A stretch of 64,000 nucleotides of DNA, taken from Edaphochlamys debaryana (taxonomy: Eukaryota > Chlorophyta > Chlorophyceae > Chlamydomonadales). The stretch lies in contig JAEHOE010000014.1 in assembly GCA_016858145.1 (NCBI GenBank), positions 1,302,001 through 1,366,000 on the forward strand, read 5' to 3'. The position numbers and the translations under genes were made by a program. A model generated the notes under the pieces. It searched no databases. It was not told where the DNA came from and saw only the letters and a program-made list of their open reading frames with translations. Each line of letters begins with the position of its first letter. Within the stretch, counting starts at the first letter, position 1. Of this stretch, positions 47,501 through 57,783 are shown piece by piece.

Positions 47501-48729
47501 TCTGGACTCGAGACGGCGCCTCGCAGCGGGCAGGCAGCCCGTGCGTGTCTGGACCTCGGTTGCGACTGGTGCCCGCCCGTGCCCCACCCGCGCCCCACCC
47601 CTTCACGTGCGCAGGTGGACCCGCACCTCGACATGGCCGCGGCGCTGCGGTCGATGGCCGCTGGGGAGGCCTCGATGGAGCAGGCGGTGGGGCGGGCGGT
47701 GTCCTGCATCTCCGCCAGCTTCGGCACAAACAAGACCGCCACAGAGGTGTTCGACTTCGAGGACCCCGAGGCCCTGCGGTACGCCCGGGGCGGGCATGCC
47801 TGGGTTAGGGTACGCCCGGGGCGGGCATGCCTGGGTTAGGGTACGCCTGGGCAGGCATGGTGCGCACCGCGGGTAGGGGCGCCGCGTCAACTACCCGTCC
47901 ACTAAGTCTCTCTCCCTGCTGCCCTCCTGCTCCTCCCCAGGTACTACGGCGTGCGCGAGCGGATGGAGATGTGTTTCATGCCGCTCCCAGGTGGGTGGCG
48001 GGCATGTGCAGGGCTGCAGGGCTTGGGCGCAGGGCTGGAGACGTGCCGGCGCTGAGCATTCAACCCGGTCCACATCCCGACTCTCTGGCCCCAGCAGAGG
48101 CCGCTGACAAGGGGCCCTCAGACTACATGCGCGACATGTACGTGGGCTTGCTGTACGCTCTGTGCAAGCACGCCACCGAGAACGGCATTCGCTGCGGCTT
48201 CTGCGCGGCGCAGCCGGAGGCTCTGAAGGTCTGGCAGGAGGTGGGTGCGCTCGGAGGTGGTACTGTGGGCCGGCAGCTCTGCCGGGGAGGGCAGTCTCTT
48301 GTGGTTGATTGCTGCTCGCCATGCAACATGGTGCACCGTATCCTCCCCTCCTCCTCCCCCAGGCCGGCGTCAAGATGGAGCAGATTGACACCGGGCTCCG
48401 GGTCAGGTACCCACAGGTGAGGGGCCTGGGCTGGAGGGATACATGCGCTGAGCCCTTGGTGCACACAGCTCCCAAGCTGCACTCGCGCCGTCTCCATCTA
48501 CCAAGCGCTCTCTACCACCTTCTCTCCGCCCCGCCCCGCCCATTCCTGTGCCCTGGTCCTGACCCCTTGCCCTCCGCTCCTCCCGGGCCTGGCCTGCCCC
48601 TCCCTCCCCGCCCCTTCCCCCCCGCAGACGCACGACAAGCATGATTTCTACAGCGCCCGCACGGTGGCGTGGTTCCAGGTGGAGGAGCTCATGGCGGGCC
48701 TGGAGCACATGCTGAGCATCGTGGCCTGA
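44530..48729 (+). CDS. Gene F: katanin-like degenerate AAA protein
   Basis: Protein of 672 aa. Fourteen exons: 44530-44750, 44935-45016, 45118-45153, 45344-45448, 45689-45826, 45907-46104, 46384-46551, 46712-47146, 47270-47389, 47615-47778, 47941-47990, 48095-48240, 48363-48416, 48628-48729. The AAA part follows the katanin/spastin clade: VRWDDVVGLEKAKNELALL, Walker A GPPGTGKTMLAKA (across intron 3), sensor 1 LAATNRPWEVDESL. Walker B reads TIFMDIDKLC and lacks the catalytic Glu of DEID. The pore loop lacks its aromatic residue, and one arginine-finger position is lost (RSRLEYV). ATP hydrolysis is therefore doubtful. An acidic linker shared with gene E follows, then an unrecognised C-terminal domain (YVGLLYALCKHATENGIRCG, WQEAGVKMEQID). 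Exon 12 has a CAGCAG double acceptor. Confidence 0.75.
47779..47865 (+). repeat. 31-bp repeat multiplying a 5' splice site
   Basis: Directly behind exon 10 of gene F, a 31-bp unit starting GTACGCCCGGG is present at 47779 and 47810, with a third partial copy at 47841. Each copy begins with a GGTACGCC donor-like sequence. Confidence 0.85.
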
Positions 48730-49603
48730 GGCGGGCCGGGAGGGTGTGTGCTGTGGAGCGGAGCAGGGGCGGGAGGCCAGGGGCGGGAGCGGGCGGTTGC
48801 TCCGAAGGCGCACGCAGTCTGGGCCTCTGCTCGCTTCCGAGGAAGCCCGGCGGCGGAAGGCGGTGACTGGGTGATGGTCGGGCCAGCGGGCCTCCGAAGG
48901 CGAATGCAGCCTGGGCCCTTGCCTCTTTGACGGGCTGGCCTCGGGTGCTGGTGGAGGGGCCACTGACGCATTAGGCAAGGCATCTGCGGGCGTAGGCGTG
49001 CGATGAAACAGCAGGAACGGTGTGGTGTGTGTACAGGACGGGGGGCCCCGGCGTGCGCTGGTGACTTCATGATTTTGCTTTGCTTTGCTTGGAGGCGTCG
49101 TAGGCCAGGCGGAGCCTCTCCCCCCGCCTCTCCCCCGGAGACGAGGGCCGCGGCGATGGAGATGTGACAGTAGATGCGTGCGTGCCCAGTAAGCCGGCTT
49201 CGCAGTGGTTGCTTAGCCTTTGGCGCTCCAGGCGCCAGCTCCCAAGCGCACACGGTGCAAACTGGCCCTGTGGACGTCTGCGTGCCGTGCGACCCAGACC
49301 CAGCCAAGCTGCAAGCCATGCTCCCTTATGGTGTGCGTGCGGTAAGCGCAAGTAACACTGCAAGCGCGGCATGGTATCTGCGTGGCCTGACATGACCTCG
49401 CTCGTGGCGCCCCCTGGACACGTGCACCGTGATACCAGCGCTCCAGTGGTGAGCGGCTTGGGTTCCGAAGCTGATAAGCTACCATCAATACAGGGAGAGG
49501 CCGTATCCGTATTGATACGTATCCGTATCAATACGGAGACTGATACGTATTGGCAACCCTGACACGCAGTGCTAAGCTGTCTGCGCATGGCAACCCGTTC
49601 TTC
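48730..49603. other. Convergent intergenic region, gene F and ligase gene
   Basis: The 3' UTR of gene F and the end of the minus-strand ligase gene. No plus-strand TGTAA was found. A perfect 13-bp inverted repeat lies at 49507-49536 in an AT-richer patch. Confidence 0.55.
49507..49536. repeat. Perfect 13-bp inverted repeat
   Basis: CCGTATTGATACG at 49507-49519 and its exact reverse complement at 49524-49536 are separated by TATC. Further copies of GATACGTAT-like sequence flank it. It could fold as a hairpin, or be the end of a small mobile element. Confidence 0.9.
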
Positions 49604-49608
49604 TTACA
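49604..49608 (-). terminator. Poly(A) signal TGTAA of the ligase gene
   Basis: TTACA on the plus strand is TGTAA on the minus strand, 93 nt behind the stop at 49701. Distance and motif fit the usual algal signal. Confidence 0.65.
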
Positions 49609-49700
49609 TCCCACTTCTGCCCACGACCTCATGTCAGCCCTGGCCATGCTCGCCCTTCCCTGCCTCGTCCGATCCACTCTTCCTCAAGTGGTGGGACGTC

Positions 49701-52700
49701 TCAAGTGTCCTCGTCCCACGCCTCCGCAACCTGGCTTCCCTTCCCCCGCTCATCAATCGTCACCTGCCCCGTTCCGGCCTCCCCCTCGCCCCCTTCCTCC
49801 TCCTCAGCCCCAGCCTCCTCCCTTTCGCTCTCGGCCCTCAGTGCGGACCACACCGTCTCCCGGCCCAGGTCCAGGGGCGGCCCGCGCCCAGGCAGCCGAA
49901 CCACCGGCCCCTCCGCCCCGCTGCCCCCGCCAGCCGCCTCCGCCGCCTTTGCCACGGCACCCCGGGGCGCCGCCCCAGCGCCCGGCTCGTCGCCCCACGC
50001 ATCCGCCGCCAGCGCCGACCGCAGCCCCGACGCCCCCGCCTCGCCGCCGCCCGGCTTGCGCCCCGACGCAGCCCCCGAGGGCGCCGCGGAGCTGCGGTTG
50101 CTCCGCAGCACAGTCCAGCCGGGCGGCGGCGGGGCGGCCGGCGCGGCCGCCCCCGCCCCCGCTGCCCCGGAGGCGGTGCCGCCTGAAGCGGTGCGCGCCG
50201 CCTCCGCCCCCGCCGCCTGCAGCTGCTGCGTCCTGAACACGCCCCTCACGCCCCCGGCCAGTGTGGCCAGGCAGTCGCGGAAGGGGCGCTCGCGGGCGAA
50301 GGAGAGCAGCAGCGAGGACGGGGCGCCGCGGGGGGCACCCGCGGGGCCGGAGGGGGTGAGCGTGTACTCGCCTGCGGGAGGAGGCAAGGGGGCATGGGGC
50401 CATGAGGGCATGCGACACGTGGGCACGCACGTCTTTCCAAACAGGTACCGTACTGCAAACGCGCACATGCAGGGGCCCATCCCATGCCCCCACCCGCACC
50501 CGAACAACATCTCCCAGGGCCTCGCCCTCAGCCCTATCAACCTCCGTCCCCCCACCCCCACCCCCTCAAGCCGCTCACCCTCCCACGGCCGCAGGTAGTG
50601 CTGCACGTTGGCCCCCGGCGCCACGTCCACCAGCCGCACCGACCAGGGGCCGCCGGGCCCCGCTGCCCCCGCCCCCGCCCCCGCCACTGCGCGCGCCAGC
50701 TCCGCGGGGTCCGCCGCCGCCGCCACCGCCGACAGCAGGCGCGTGGGCACCCCCGAGGAGGGCGAGCGGAGCACCTGCACGGCGCGGGAGGAGCCTTGCC
50801 TGGGGGGTGGGCGGGGTGGGGAGTGGGTCGTGGGGGATGAGTGGGAGGTAAGGCAGGTGAAGCGGAAGTGGGGCAGGATGGCTCCAGCAGCCCAAGCCAG
50901 GCAGCCATCCCCTCAAGCCACAGTCAAGCACTCGCATTCTTCGTTGCCGGCCAAGGTCCCTGCCCCCACGGGCAACGCTCTTCTTCTCCCCCTTGCCCAT
51001 CCACCCGCTCCCGTCCCCCGCCGCCCCGCCCTGCCTCACCCCGTGCTGTGAGTGGCCAGTCCGTAGTGCGGCGCCAGCTCGTGCGCCAGGCGCCGCTGCT
51101 CCGGGCCCATGGGCGCCAGCGCCAGGCGGCGGGGGCCGGCGGGGTCGGCGGCGCGGGCAAAGTCGCGCTCCACCGCTGAGGCCACCCAGGCGGGGCCCAG
51201 GGACTGGGCGAGCTGGGGGTGGAGGAGGGAGGGGCGGAGCGGAGGGGGGGAGTTGGCAGGGTCTGTTTGGGGGTGGGAGATCTAGCGGGGAATGAGCGAA
51301 GGACGTTGCGCGGGTGAAGCGAGTGCGGAGAAGGGGGAGAGGTGCGGTTAACCAGGCGGGGCCTTCGGGAGGTGGGTAGCAGTGAAGCAAGGGCCGGTGC
51401 CCTGTGGTGTGCGGTGCCCCGGAGCAGATGCGCCCCCCATCCCTCCCCGCCCACAGTCACGTCCCGCCCGCGGTCCTCGCTACCCCCCTTCTTGCACCCC
51501 GATGCCTACCCCCTTTGGCAACCCCCTTTCCGCAATCCTCCTTCCCGCAACCATCCCTCTGCAACCACCCCTCTGCCACACCCCCTGCCACACCCTCATG
51601 CAAGCCCCCACGCAAACCCCCTCCGCAACCCCCCATCCTGCAACCACCCCTCTGCAACCCCACCGCACCCAAGGCCTCATTGTAAACCCGTTGTAAACCG
51701 CAGCCGCGTCTGCAGTCCCCTCTCCCCCCTCCTTCCTCCCCCCCCACCTGGATGAGCGCCGGCTCGTAGTTGGGGTTGCGGTGGCGGTCGAAGTAGGGCA
51801 CGTGCGCCTCCGCGGGGCCCACCCCGAATGCGTCCGCCAGCTGGGAGCGGCGGGCGGCGGCGGAGCACTCTGAGGTGCAGGCCAGAGAGGGGGGCTGGGG
51901 GGGAGGCGGGTGGTTGGAGGGGGGGAAGGGTGAGGAGGAGGAGGGTCGGGGAGTGTGGGTAGGCCTAGCTGTGCCCGCACCGCCTCCTCCATCGCTGTCA
52001 AAGCCCTGGCCGGCGACGGCCTGCGTCTAGGCAGTCTTCATGCTTCAGGCTGCTGCAACCCGAGTGCCCTGCTCTATTGCTGGCCCCTGCCCACGTCTCC
52101 TCCCCCCCCCCTCCCCCCCCCACACCTGCTCATCGGCCCTCAGCGCCAGGTGGTCGGAGCGGCGGCCGCAGGGGCAGCGCACAGTCACCTTGCGTAGACC
52201 GGGACCGGAGCCAGCGGCGGCAGCGGCAGACGTGGGGTACGGGGCCGAGGGCGCGGGCGCGGGGGCCGCGGGCCGGGCCCAGGCGGACCCCGCCCCCTGC
52301 CCCCCCCGCCCCGCCCCGCCCCCTGAGCTCCGGGAAGTCCTCCACGAACGTCCCCGCGCCAGCCGTGCGGCCGCCCCACACCCCCGCCAGGCGCACGCCT
52401 GGACCGGCGCCCGGCGCCAGCCCCGCAGCAGCCGCAGCCGCGGCCGCGCCGCCCCGCCCGCCGGCTCCTCCCCGCCCCCCCTCCGCCGCCGCCCCCTGCC
52501 CCGCCCCCATGCCCAGGTCATCGTCCACAATGGTGAGGCCCCCCTCGGCGTCCCGTACGTCGCCCAGGCCCGCAGGGGCCCCGGGGGCTGGGCCCGGGGC
52601 TGGGCCTGGGGTGGGCCCCAGCGCGGGGAAGGCCTCGGGGTCGGCCAGGCCCGGGCCGCCCCGGGTGCCGCCGCCCAGGCGCCGGGCGGCCATGGGGCCG

Positions 52701-55700
52701 GGCTCGTCAGCAAAGCCCCGGCCCCCGCCTCCCCCGCCCCTGCGGCCGCCCCGGCCCCGCTGCTGCTCCCCCGGCGCCCCCCCTGCGGCGGCCGCTGCGG
52801 GGCCCCGGGCGCCCACGAAGTCCAGGAGCAGCGGCCGGGCCCTGGGGGTAAGGCGAGAGGAGGCGCGGGGACAAGGGGGGAGTCGGGGAGAGGTAAGAAT
52901 ATGGGTATGTCGGGGGGGAGGTGGCGCTCTAGCGCAGGGGCAGCAGCCTGCACAGCGAGCCCCACAGCGGCAGCCCACTGCCCCTCCTCCTCGGGTCTCG
53001 GTCCAGGGCTAGAAGATGCGACGGTGCTCAGCAGAAAGCTGCCAGCAGTGCCAGCACGAAGGCACACGTCGACGCTACAGCCTCTGCCCCCCGCCCCTCT
53101 TTCCCAGCCAACCACCCCCCCACCTGCTGTTGTCCCATCGGGGCATGTGGCCCGAGTGCCGCTCCCTGGGGGGAGGGGGATGAAGAGAGGGGGGGAGTGC
53201 ACGCGAGTGAGGGGGCTGCGAGGGACAGCGCATGCCAGGGAGGGGTCGCAGGCCGCTCCGAGCCGTTCGCCTGGTTCGGTCCCACGCGGCTCTCCGTTCC
53301 CCTCCCGCCGCTCATCTCCCCCTGCATCACAGCCTCCTGCTCCTCCCGCCTGACCCCCGCCCCTTCTCCCCCCCCCACCTGTTGTGCTGCGCCAGCTCCT
53401 CGCGGGTGGGGAAGGCGGTCATGCAGTCGGCGCAGTCGGGGTGGTCGCAGGCGAAGTGCTCGGAGTGGAGGTGGTCCTGGGGGGGGGGGGAGGGTGAGTG
53501 TTGAGGGTGAGAGACCAAGGTAGAGAAGGCTTGGGTACAGCTGGGTACAGGCTTGGGAACAGGCACCCCAATGTCCCCCGACCCATCGCCCTCACTCCCG
53601 CCCCACATGGACCTCACAACCACCTTCTAGCTCCTTTCCCGGCCCTTCGAAGCCCCCTCCCCTTCGCTTCCCATCCCCCTCACCCCCAGCGTGAATGCGT
53701 CCCTGAAGTACAGGTGGTGGCGGCCCAGGCGGGAGCACACGTGGCACGTGAAGTGGCGCTGGGGGGGAAGGCGCAAGGGGGGCAGCATGGGAGATGGGCA
53801 GGGGATGGGGCTAGAGGTAGAGGCAGCGTTGCCCCCACGGGTATCCCCATGCCCTCCAGGGCTGTGTCCAACTCCCCCCACCCACCTGGGTCATGTGGGC
53901 GTACAGCTCATCCCTGGATAGGGGGGATGGAGGGGGGGGAGGAAGCGGCGAGGGTGGAGGCGTGCAGTTGCGTCAACGCCCGTCCACTAAACATGAGACG
54001 CGAACCCCCTCCAGGCCGCTCCGCAACTGCGTCTCCGCAAACCTCGCACCTCTGCTACCCCCTCGTCCTTTACCCCTCCCTTCCCTTCGCTTCTCTTCCC
54101 TTCCCCCTTCCTCCCCCTCCCCTCCCCTATCCCCCCCCCACCGGCCGTAGAAGGGCGTGTCGCAGTACTCGCAGCGCGGGTGCTCCGCAGCCAGGTGCGC
54201 CGCCAGCCCCGGGGCGTCCAGGGGGGGGTACTCGAGCGGGAAGCGCAGGCCCGCGGAGGTGCACACCTCGCACAGCGTGCGGTCGTGCGCGGACCTGAGG
54301 GGGCGAAGGGGGGGAGGCGGGAGGGTGAGAGCGCATGGGGAGGTGGAGAAAGGAGGCCGGGAGCCAGGAGAGGCAGTGCAAGAACGAGCGGACGGTGACA
54401 CGACACGTGGGAGAACACGATCCTGCCACGGTCCCGCCTTCTTCTTAAAGCAGGGACCAGGGCGCTTCCGGAGTGCGCGCGGCCGCCCAGCCTCCCGGGC
54501 CGCCCTTCACCCTCTCCCATCTCCCCTTCTCCGCCCTCTCCCCCCCCCCTGAACCCCTTTCCACCACCCCCCCAACCCCTCGCCCCCCTCCACGCAACCC
54601 CCACCTGAGGTGCCCCAGCAGCCCCCCCATGCTCCCGAACGGCCGCCGCCCGCCCCGGTCGCACACGGCGCAGGAGCGGGAGGTGAGGGCCATGAGCGCG
54701 GAGTGCAGCGGCCGCCCGCGCCGCCGGCCACCCTCGGGGCCGCCGTGCGGCTCAAACACGAGCACGCCCTTGGCCCAGCGCCGGTTCTGCCACAGCCCCG
54801 AGCCGGGCGCAGGGGCGGGGGCGGAGGAGCTGGGGGCCGCGCCCTCGCCTCCTGCCCCCGCCGCCCCGGCCGCTCCCGCCGCCGCCCCCGGTCCGGAGCC
54901 CATGAGGGAGTCGAAGGTGGCGCCCGGGGGCAGGGGGTGCCGCGCCATCTGGGGGTGGAAGGCAGGGGGAAAGGGGAACAGGTCGAGCCCTGGTGCCGCG
55001 TGTTAAGCAGCCACCACTCCACCCCGCTCCACTCTCGCCTCTCTGATACCTCGGCCTACGCTGTCCATCCTCCTCCCTCCCCGACCCCGCCCCACACACC
55101 CTCCCCCCGCTCACCACCACGGTCTCGTTGGCCGCCTTGCACAGGGGGCATCGCACGTCCTCATAGCACAGCCGCAGCCTGGGGGGCAGCAAGGGGTGGG
55201 GGGGGCGATAGCGGTCAGTGTCGTTCGGACGGACACGGCGAACTGACGCTGCAGGGACTAAACGCGCGTAACGGGCAGCTGACACACTCAACAATGCAGC
55301 CTCCAGCGCCATTGATGCCTTGCAGGCCTGAAACCTAGTCCTCCTCGCCCCTTCCCCCCGCCCTCCTCCCCGTCCACACACACCCACCCACCTGAGGCAG
55401 CAGCGGGCGCAGGTGTGGGAGTGGCCGCAGGGCCCCACCGCCAGCGCCGTCACCTCCTCGCAGCACACCACGCACGTCAGCGTCTCGCCCTCGCCGTCGC
55501 TGGCGCTGCCCGCACCCGCCTCCGCGGCGGCCTCCGCGGCCGCATCGGCCGCCGCCTCCCGCTCGGAGGCGTCACGGGAGTCGCCGTGGGCCGCGGGGCC
55601 TGGCGGGGCCTGGCGGGGGCCCGAGCGGCCGCCGAGTGGGCCCTGCGATCCGCCCCGGCCGCGGCCCCGGCCTCCGTCCCGGCCCCGACCCCGGCCCCGG

Positions 55701-56482
55701 CCGCCGGTGGTCGGTGCCTCCGCCTCCTCCCCCGTGTGAGGCCCGGCAGGGGCCTCCGGGGGGCCGCCGAGGAGCTCTGAGGCCCAGCCGGCCTCGCCGT
55801 CAGCACCGGGCGCGGGGCCGTAGTGGGAGCTGCCGCCGCGGCGGCCGCCCCGGCCGCGCACCGGTCCCTCCCCGCGCCCTCTCCGGCCCCTCCCGCCGGT
55901 CATGCCGGGAGGACCCTCCACTCCATCCACCGCCGGCCCTCCGTTTGCGTGCATGTCGCCGCCCCCGGCATCGTGTGGCGCGAGGTCTCCGTACGGGGCA
56001 CCGCCCTCAGCATCGGTAGCCATGCCGGGACCGCCACGGCCCCGCCCGCGGCGCCCTCCTCGGCCAAGCTCTCCTCGGCCCCGGCCCCGGCCCCGACCGT
56101 AAGGCTCCCCCGCCGCCGCCTCCGGGTCTTGTCCGCCTTCCGGCGGGGCCTGGCGCCTTCGCTGAGGCCGAGCTTCAGCCGGTCCCGCATCTTCGCCTGT
56201 AGCGGCGTCTGTTGCGGTCCGGCCCTGCCGCCCTCGGCCCCTGCCGCGCCCCGCGTGGGCCATGAGGCGCGTCGATGGCTGCGGCGGGGGCCCGGGCGCG
56301 GCGGGTCCCGCCTCTCCTCCTCCTTCTCCTCCTCCTCCACGTACGGCGCCGTTATCCTGATCGCGTTGGCGATGGCGAACCTGGTTCACATGCTGCAGTG
56401 CCTCGGAGGCCGCGAACTGCGCGGCCGGCACAAATGAGGGCACGAAGGCCGCCGCGGCCGCGGACAGCCCTGGCGCCGACAT
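49701..56482 (-). CDS. Hel2/ZNF598-type RING ligase fused to R3H tail
   Basis: Predicted ubiquitin ligase of 1236 aa. Fourteen exons: 56482-55392, 55178-55115, 54948-54605, 54294-54142, 53913-53886, 53758-53684, 53476-53379, 53165-53124, 52841-52382, 52296-52126, 51867-51748, 51212-51040, 50799-50579, 50371-49701. Exon 1 is RGG-rich, then the RING starts CVVCCEEVTALAVGPCGHSH and ends CPLCKA in exon 2. Exons 3-8 give the C2H2-like fingers typical of ZNF598 (CEVC, CEYC, CHVC, CADC), which marks collided ribosomes by ubiquitination. FPALG-type motifs follow. Exons 10-12 instead resemble NFX1: RKVTVRCPCGRRSDHLALRA, DEQCSAAARRSQLADAFGV, and an R3H core PEQRRLAHELAPHYGLATHS. Intron 9 (52381-52297) was inferred to keep the frame and is the weakest join. 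Confidence 0.75.
53886..53913 (-). other. 28-nt microexon of the ligase gene
   Basis: A 28-nt exon between TATCCAG and GTGGGT codes DELYAHMTQ, the middle of a C2H2-like finger whose cysteines lie in the exon before and whose next residues open the following exon. It is needed to keep both the frame and the finger. Confidence 0.8.
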
Positions 56483-57783
56483 AGGTATGTCTTGAAGGCT
56501 CAGTTCACTAAGATGAACCGTAGGCGTTGGAAGGAGCCTGCTGGTCTGGCTTCCGACGCGATCGGCACGCGGGCCGAACTTGCGACCAGGCTACGCCGAG
56601 CCCAAGCTATCTAGCAGGCCTAATAGTGGTCGCTGCTAGACGTGGTATGCGGGAACTTGTCGGGTAGGGCACCCCAGATCGCTGGGCCCTGGGCACATCC
56701 GCACATGAGGCCAGCTCCCCTCCCCGCCGCCAGTCCCACCGCCACGTGGCGCTCTTGCGCATGAGCCCGCCCCTCACCCCGGTTTACCCCCTCTCTCTTC
56801 AGAAGGCAGCGTAAGGTGGGGGCGTGATGGGGCGGTGGAGATTGGCAGATCGAACGCAGGGTGCCAGGTCCCAAGGCCGCACCCGATGACCCGCTCGTGG
56901 CAGCCCCTGCAGCCCTTCGTAGCCCCTCACCCTGCGTAGAGTGGTCACCCTGGACCTTGCCTGATATTTTAGGGATGGGGTTCTGGGCACCCTGGGCGCC
57001 AAGCGCGAGGCCGAGAGGTGCAGGACAAGGGAGTGGCAGGCGGCGGCCGCTGGCATGGCTGGCAGGAGGCAGGAGGTCCCTCAAGGGCAAAGTGTTCCCG
57101 ACATTAAAGGTGAAAGGGTTCTCAAGGAGGGTGCACTGAGGTGAAGCGACAGCCGTGACAGCGGACGCATCGAGGGCCTGGCGCTGGGCCTGGTACGTTT
57201 AGGCAGGGCGTGCGGAGCGTGCTGGGATTGTGTCCATGCCCGCGCCTAGGTTCGCCCCTGCCCTCCCCCACCCTCCTCCCGGCTTTCCTTGCAGAATGAA
57301 ACCGACGTCGTCCAGCCAAAACGGCTGCCTCCGGCAACCTGCCCCTCGTAGATGCGCCGGATGGGCCCAGAGCCCACGTGATGCAGCAAGTTTACGCAAG
57401 GGCGACAATTCAAGCGCCCCGCCCCACTGCCGCTTGCGCACTCGAACCACTGAAACCGCTGTCCGGCTCAGGACGTCTCCCGGTGCGGCCCGTTACTCCT
57501 GGTTAGGTGGACGTTTTGGCAACACTCGATTCCTGCCGTTTCGCGCCTCGCCCGGCTAGCAGCTCGACCCCACCAGATCCTGAGACGCTTCCGGTCGCGT
57601 GGCTAGCCCTGGAACGCCTGGCGGTGGACCTAGCGAGTTACGCAGCTTCGACTGGCGCGGCGCTCTGGTGCGAAGCCAGCCAGCCGGCCGGCCGTGGACC
57701 TCTTGAGAGCTCACGCATAGCGCAGGGCGAGGGGCCCGCGGCCTGCCTGCAAGCGCGGCTGCTTTTCCCGAGACCCCGCGAAC
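56483..57783. promoter_or_regulatory. Divergent promoter region, ligase and bZIP genes
   Basis: 1.3 kb between two divergent start codons, holding both promoters and 5' UTRs. Open frames here start with non-ATG codons and have no domain. No clear TATA box or shared motif was picked out. Confidence 0.5.

Noticed and set aside
49701..52130. Separate NFX1-like gene ending the ligase at 52130
   Set aside because: Possible, but no start codon, promoter or poly(A) signal is seen between the halves, and the spliced chain keeps the frame.
56620..57090. 156-codon minus-strand open frame
   Set aside because: It begins with TTG, has no domain and lies in the divergent promoter region.
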